Source: Clostridiales bacterium UBA7573 (GTDB lineage Bacteria; Bacillota; Clostridia; Oscillospirales; CAG-272). From it: 8,452 nt of DNA. Below, one piece after another: positions 5,821 through 8,452 of this stretch. The notes below the pieces were generated by a model. That model saw only the letters and a program-made list of their open reading frames with translations, made no database searches and was not told the DNA's origin. Where the stretch lies: the NCBI GenBank assembly GCA_002477905.1, contig DLLB01000079.1, positions 30,797 through 39,248 of the forward strand, written 5' to 3'. The translations under genes and the position numbers were made by a program. How positions within the stretch are numbered: position 1 is the stretch's first letter; every line of letters starts with the position of its first letter.

Positions 5821-7629
5821 ATGAAAAAGGCACTCTCTCTTATTTTATCCCTATGCATGGCGGTCGCAATATTGTTTGTCATGGTATCGTGCGGAAACAC
5901 AGACGCAGAAGGGAAGGACGAGCCGAAAACTGTTTACGGAGATAATCAAAACGACACAACAGACGCAGAAGACAAGGGCGAGCCGAAAACCGTTTACGAA
6001 TATGATCAAAACGGAAACGTGATAAAATCATCGGATTATGACGCCAAAGGGTACTTAATAAAAGACTCCTATTATGGTTTAGGCGGAAAGCTACAGTTCT
6101 ATTACGTTTATGAAAATGATGAAAACGGGAACGTGGTAAAGTTATCAGGCTATGACGCTGACGGGAAGTTTATGGGCTATGTGATTCCTGAATATGACGC
6201 AAACGGAAATCAGATAAAATCGTCGATTTATGATGCCGATGGAAAGCTTATAGGCTATGAGATTGCTGAATATGACGCAAACGGGAACAAGATAAAATCG
6301 TCAAGCTATGATGCCGATGGAAAGCTTGAATATTATAGTGTTTCTGAATATGACGCAAACGGAAACATGATAAAATCATCGATCTATAATGCCGATGGGA
6401 AGCTCACGAGCGCTTCTGAATACGATAACGAAAAAGTTACAAAGCAATTATTCTATAACTATGATACCAACGGAAAGCTTAAATATTATGGTGTTTCTGA
6501 ATTTGACGGAAATGGGAACGTGATAAAGTCGTCGAGCTATGATGCAGACGGAAAGCTTGAAGATTATAGTGTTTATGAATATGACGCAAATGGAAATCAG
6601 ATAAAACGGTCAATCTACAATGCCGATGGAAAGCTCACGAACGTTTTTGAATACGATAACGGAAAAGTTACAAAACAATTAACCTATAGCTATGATGCCG
6701 ATGGGAAACTCACGAGAGTTCTTGAATTCGACGAAAACGGAAAAAAGATAAAGGATTCAAATTATGATGCCGATGGGAAACTTGCCAACTATGACGTTTG
6801 GGAAGATGATGCAAATGGGAATGTAAAGCATTCAAGATATAATGCTGACGGGAAGCCCACCATAGTTCTCGAATGCGATGCAAACGGAAAAGTTACAAAG
6901 CAATTAACCTATAGCTATGATGCCAATGGGAAGCTTGAATATTATAGTGTTTCTGAATATGTTTCTGAATATGACGAAAACGGATATGACGAAAACGGGA
7001 ACCGTATAAAATGGTCGAGCTATGATGCCAATGGGTACTTAATAAAAGACTCCTATTATGATTTAGACGGAAAGCTACAGTTCTATTACGTTTATGAAAA
7101 TGACGAAAACGGGAACGAGATAAAATCGTCAAGATATGATGCCGACGGAAAGCTCACGAGTGTTTCTGAATATGACGAAAATGGGAACGAGATAAAATCG
7201 TCGAGCTATGATACCAACGGAAAGCTTAAATATTATAGTGTTTCTGAATATGATGCAAACGGAAAATGTATAAAATGGTCGAGCTATGATACCGACGGAA
7301 AGCTTAAAAATTATAGTGTTTATGAATATGACACAAACGGGAACGTGATAAAATCGTCGAGCTATGATGCCGACGGAAAGCTCACGAACGTTTTTGAATA
7401 CGATAACGGAAAAGTTACAAAACAATTAACCTATAGCTATGATGCCGATGGAGAGCTTAAAGAATATTGGATTTTTGAATATGACGAAAACGGAAAAAAG
7501 ATAAAGGATTCAAATTATGATGCCGATGGGAAGCTTGAATATTATACTATTTATGAATATGATGCAAACGGGAATCAGATAAAGTGGTCGAGATATGACG
7601 CGGAAGGCAATTTGATATTTTCCCGTTAA
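5821..7629 (+). CDS. Lipoprotein built of YD-like (Rhs-type) repeats
   Basis: This 602-residue protein starts at 5821, where GGAGG (5807-5811) lies 9 bases upstream. A longer in-frame start at 5755 is rejected because it falls in the leader terminator. The signal peptide MKKALSLILSL to VMVSC puts the acylated cysteine at residue 24. Residues 27-66 are a 20-residue tandem duplication (TDAEGKDEPKTVY and TDAEDKGEPKTVY). From about residue 59 to the end there are roughly forty copies of a 12-14 residue motif, YDANGNxIKSSx alternating with YDADGKLxYYSVSE, giving 24-26 residue double units. The Y-D-x-x-G core resembles YD/Rhs repeats, which form beta-rich shells or rods and can bind carbohydrate, but there is no Rhs core-box or toxin C-terminus. 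The protein ends within the array. It probably forms an elongated surface structure anchored in the membrane. By eye the gene is more AT-rich than the methyltransferase and first lipoprotein. Confidence 0.9.
   Translation: MKKALSLILSLCMAVAILFVMVSCGNTDAEGKDEPKTVYGDNQNDTTDAEDKGEPKTVYEYDQNGNVIKSSDYDAKGYLIKDSYYGLGGKLQFYYVYENDENGNVVKLSGYDADGKFMGYVIPEYDANGNQIKSSIYDADGKLIGYEIAEYDANGNKIKSSSYDADGKLEYYSVSEYDANGNMIKSSIYNADGKLTSASEYDNEKVTKQLFYNYDTNGKLKYYGVSEFDGNGNVIKSSSYDADGKLEDYSVYEYDANGNQIKRSIYNADGKLTNVFEYDNGKVTKQLTYSYDADGKLTRVLEFDENGKKIKDSNYDADGKLANYDVWEDDANGNVKHSRYNADGKPTIVLECDANGKVTKQLTYSYDANGKLEYYSVSEYVSEYDENGYDENGNRIKWSSYDANGYLIKDSYYDLDGKLQFYYVYENDENGNEIKSSRYDADGKLTSVSEYDENGNEIKSSSYDTNGKLKYYSVSEYDANGKCIKWSSYDTDGKLKNYSVYEYDTNGNVIKSSSYDADGKLTNVFEYDNGKVTKQLTYSYDADGELKEYWIFEYDENGKKIKDSNYDADGKLEYYTIYEYDANGNQIKWSRYDAEGNLIFSR
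5899..6018 (+). repeat. 60-bp tandem duplication in the lipoprotein linker
   Basis: Units 5899-5958 and 5959-6018 are direct neighbours and differ at about 11 of 60 positions. Each encodes a 20-residue acidic linker segment starting TDAE and containing PKTVY. The duplication lengthens the stretch between the lipid anchor and the repeat rod. Confidence 0.85.
6001..7626 (+). repeat. Coding tandem-repeat array (YD-like, 72-78 bp double units) with long duplicated blocks
   Basis: The array codes for alternating YDANGN and YDADGK half-units. Within it three blocks are duplicated almost without change: 6628-6704 equals 7375-7451 (77 bases identical), 6730-6779 equals 7483-7532 (50 bases identical), and 6049-6133 matches 7033-7117 with three differences in 85. 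The first two pairs are offset by 747 and 753 bases, so they form one larger duplicated block; the third is offset by 984. Such identity at synonymous sites points to recent internal recombination, and repeat number may vary between strains. Confidence 0.9.
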
Positions 7630-7653
7630 GTACAGTTTGAGCAAAGTAAATAT

Positions 7654-7686
7654 AAAAAAGCAGGAGCCGGCGGCTCCTGCTTTTTT
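7654..7686. terminator. Bidirectional terminator after the YD lipoprotein
   Basis: A 9-bp GC-rich stem (GCAGGAGCC 7660-7668 with GGCTCCTGC 7672-7680, loop of three) is flanked by six A on the left (7654-7659) and six T on the right (7681-7686). It ends the lipoprotein transcript 25 bases after its stop, and in the other direction serves the convergent gene at 7821-8165, which has no other clear terminator. Confidence 0.95.
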
Positions 7687-7713
7687 GTGGCGTGGGTAAA
7701 GAACTCCGTGAAA

Positions 7714-7773
7714 TTTCTTTTGACTTGCAAATCCGCGCCCTACACGGCGCACGTTCTGCGGGGTTTCTTTTGA
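7714..7773. other. Intergenic GC hairpin flanked by a 10-bp direct repeat
   Basis: TTTCTTTTGA occurs at 7714-7723 and again at 7764-7773. Between the copies GCGCC (7735-7739) and GGCGC (7746-7750) form a small stem, and an outer CCGC/GCGG pairing is also possible. The stretch has no credible gene. It may be a short palindromic repeat element or RNA 3'-end structure; the direct repeats could be coincidental. Confidence 0.3.
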
Positions 7774-7820
7774 ACTAAGCTTCTTTTTGATTTAAGCCAA
7801 GGGCCTTATAATGTAAGAAT

Positions 7821-8165
7821 TCATGTATTCTCCTTCGCCGTATTGATTGAGGCGATTAAAATCTTTTTCACCTCAACACATCTATCCAAAATCGTTTTGT
7901 CGTAATAATATCCGCTTTCAATCAAAAGCTCAAGCCAATACTCTGTTTCGGAGCATTCCTTAAGAGCAATATGTAGCTTTGCTACAAAATCAGCTTTGCC
8001 GTGCGCATAAAATGCCTCGCGGATATTCGCACCAATGCTTGTCCCTGAACGCAAAAACTGATTGATTAAAGCACTTTCGCACTTTGCCTCTCGCAAAATC
8101 TTGCACGCGCGTATTACTTCCAAGGCAAATGCCTTGGATTTTATCATCAACGGGCTTTCGGACAT
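7821..8165 (-). CDS. Four-helix-bundle protein, 23S rRNA intervening-sequence (S23) family
   Basis: This 114-residue, mostly helical protein matches the small S23/IVP family (Pfam 23S_rRNA_IVP), usually 110-125 residues. The conserved core is clear: NQFLRSGTSIGANIREAF at residues 35-52, then KADFVAKLHIALKECSETEYWL at about 57-78, followed by LLIESGYY. Members were first found in intervening sequences within 23S rRNA genes of Leptospira and Coxiella, are relatives of the Avd accessory protein of diversity-generating retroelements, and form oligomeric barrels that can bind nucleic acid; their cellular role is unsettled. Here no rRNA or reverse transcriptase is visible. The start at 8165 has GGAGG (8175-8179) 9 bases upstream and is preferred to the internal Met7. 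It has its own promoter and lies between the terminator at 7654-7686 and a repeat-rich zone next to a tRNA gene. Confidence 0.93.
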   Translation of the reverse strand: MSESPLMIKSKAFALEVIRACKILREAKCESALINQFLRSGTSIGANIREAFYAHGKADFVAKLHIALKECSETEYWLELLIESGYYYDKTILDRCVEVKKILIASINTAKENT

Positions 8166-8195
8166 ATTGCCAGTCCTCCTTTTTAACTTTATTCC

Positions 8196-8225
8196 ATTAT
8201 ACCATAAACTTAATTACTTTTCCAA
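8196..8225 (-). promoter_or_regulatory. Extended -10 promoter of the four-helix-bundle gene
   Basis: On the minus strand a perfect TATAAT (8196-8201) preceded by TGG lies 18 bases from TTGGAA (8220-8225). The start near 8189 leaves a leader of about 24 bases with the GGAGG site. Confidence 0.65.
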
Positions 8226-8241
8226 CTTTATAATAAAAATT

Positions 8242-8263
8242 GCTTTTCGCCACAGCGAAAAGC
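8242..8263. repeat. 9-bp hairpin upstream of the four-helix-bundle promoter
   Basis: GCTTTTCGC (8242-8250) and GCGAAAAGC (8255-8263) form a perfect inverted repeat with a CACA loop. There is no T tract on either side, so it is not a good terminator. It lies 17 bases upstream of the -35 box and could be an operator or the edge of the adjoining repeat element. Confidence 0.55.
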
Positions 8264-8326
8264 TACCTCACTTCTTCACTTTTCACTATAATTTATTACT
8301 TTCCAAAAACCTTCTCGGACGGATTT

Positions 8327-8361
8327 AGTGAAAAGTGAAGAGTGAAGAGTGAAAAAGTAAA
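8327..8361. repeat. Tandem 7-base repeats (AGTGAAR)
   Basis: Four heptamers AGTGAAA, AGTGAAG, AGTGAAG and AGTGAAA, and a degenerate fifth (AAGTAAA), run head to tail. They belong to the inverted-repeat zone; the inverted counterpart at 8274-8288 carries two copies on the other strand. Confidence 0.85.
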
Positions 8362-8393
8362 AACCTTCCCGAACTTCGTCCGAGAAGGTTTTT
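8359..8393 (-). terminator. Terminator of the tRNA-Trp transcript
   Basis: On the minus strand a 16-bp stem (8393-8378 with 8374-8359, two G-U wobbles, GAA loop) ends in five U, followed by a second T run further on. It begins at the last base of the tRNA CCA end, so transcription stops directly after the tRNA. Confidence 0.85.
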
Positions 8394-8452
8394 GGCAGGG
8401 GCACAAAGATTCGAACTCTGGACACGCGGTTTTGGAGACCGCTGCTCTACCA
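8393..8452 (-). tRNA. tRNA-Trp (anticodon CCA), 5' part off the right edge
   Basis: Sixty bases of the 3' portion are present. Reading the minus strand, GCGGT and ACCGC form the five-pair anticodon stem around the loop CTCCAAA, with anticodon CCA (plus-strand 8433-8435), which decodes UGG. The T arm contains the standard TTCGAAT loop, followed by the acceptor strand TGCCCCT, discriminator G and an encoded CCA. The acceptor 5' strand and the first part of the D arm lie beyond the window. The encoded CCA is usual in Bacillota. Confidence 0.95.

Larger units (their letters stand above)
8274..8395. repeat. Nested inverted repeats between the tRNA and the four-helix-bundle gene
   Basis: Two inverted repeats interlock here. 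A 15-bp one pairs CTTCACTTTTCACTA (8274-8288) with its complement at 8326-8340. A 19-bp one pairs CCAAAAACCTTCTCGGACG (8303-8321) with its complement at 8377-8395; the latter is the first arm of the tRNA terminator plus the CCA-end bases. A further imperfect copy of the second unit forms the other terminator arm. This resembles a small palindromic, MITE-like element or rearranged terminator, with no protein-coding content. Confidence 0.7.

Noticed and set aside
5639..5824. A 61-codon plus-strand frame in the leader whose TGA overlaps the lipoprotein ATG, resembling a coupled leader peptide
   Set aside because: The AAAGGG before its ATG is only two bases away, and the frame runs through the paired arms and the terminator. 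The RNA pairing explains the sequence better than coding does.
6893..7425. Minus-strand frames opposite the YD-repeat gene with His/Arg/Phe-rich repeats
   Set aside because: They mirror the repeats of the coding strand and have no Shine-Dalgarno or promoter.
5821..7629. Rhs/polymorphic toxin with an immunity gene
   Set aside because: There is no Rhs core box, no variable C-terminal toxin domain and no small immunity gene downstream; the protein ends within its repeats at a terminator.
7821..8165. A 23S rRNA intervening sequence or a diversity-generating retroelement accessory gene
   Set aside because: No rRNA sequence flanks the gene and no reverse transcriptase, template or variable repeat is visible. 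Only family membership is claimed.
8327..8361. Tandem heptamers considered as a CRISPR array
   Set aside because: The units are seven bases long with no spacers between them, and there are no cas genes.

Overview
The window looks like chromosomal DNA from a Gram-positive gut-type clostridium (Bacillota, Clostridia). Supporting signs are strong GGAGG-type Shine-Dalgarno sites, sigma-A promoters with 17-base spacers, stem-plus-U intrinsic terminators, two SCG-type lipoproteins, a MepA-like MATE transporter and a tRNA with an encoded CCA end. Genus cannot be named from sequence alone. No phage, plasmid or insertion-sequence gene is visible.

Layout from left to right. Positions 1-591 (minus) hold the N-terminal 197 codons of a conserved-looking uncharacterised protein that runs off the left edge; it has its own promoter. 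Positions 697-1443 (minus) encode a class I SAM-dependent methyltransferase. From a divergent intergenic region, a strong promoter drives 1749-3497 (plus), a 582-residue secreted lipoprotein of unknown function. A long bidirectional terminator at 3558-3598 separates it from a convergent MATE efflux transporter (3628-5031, minus). The MATE gene has an extended -10 promoter, a palindrome over the -35 box, and a hairpin with a U tract immediately before its Shine-Dalgarno, so it is probably attenuated. Next comes a 56-residue two-helix membrane protein (5269-5439, minus).

The most interesting part is 5574-7629. A near-consensus promoter starts a leader of about 210 bases. It contains a 10-bp long-range closing stem, a long internal hairpin, alternative pairings and a textbook terminator 34 bases before the start codon. 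It reads like a riboswitch or other attenuator, or like a small structured RNA of about 178 nt, of a class I do not recognise. Downstream is a 602-residue lipoprotein made almost wholly of YD-like repeats, with long nearly identical internal DNA duplications.

The right end holds a bidirectional terminator (7654-7686), a four-helix-bundle protein of the 23S rRNA intervening-sequence (S23) family (7821-8165, minus), a small zone of nested inverted repeats and 7-base tandem repeats (8242-8395), and the 3' part of a tRNA-Trp (anticodon CCA) on the minus strand at the edge.

The genes do not form one obvious pathway. Most are single-gene units with their own promoter and terminator. The common thread is envelope and surface function (two lipoproteins, MATE pump, small membrane protein), and two of these genes carry leader terminators.
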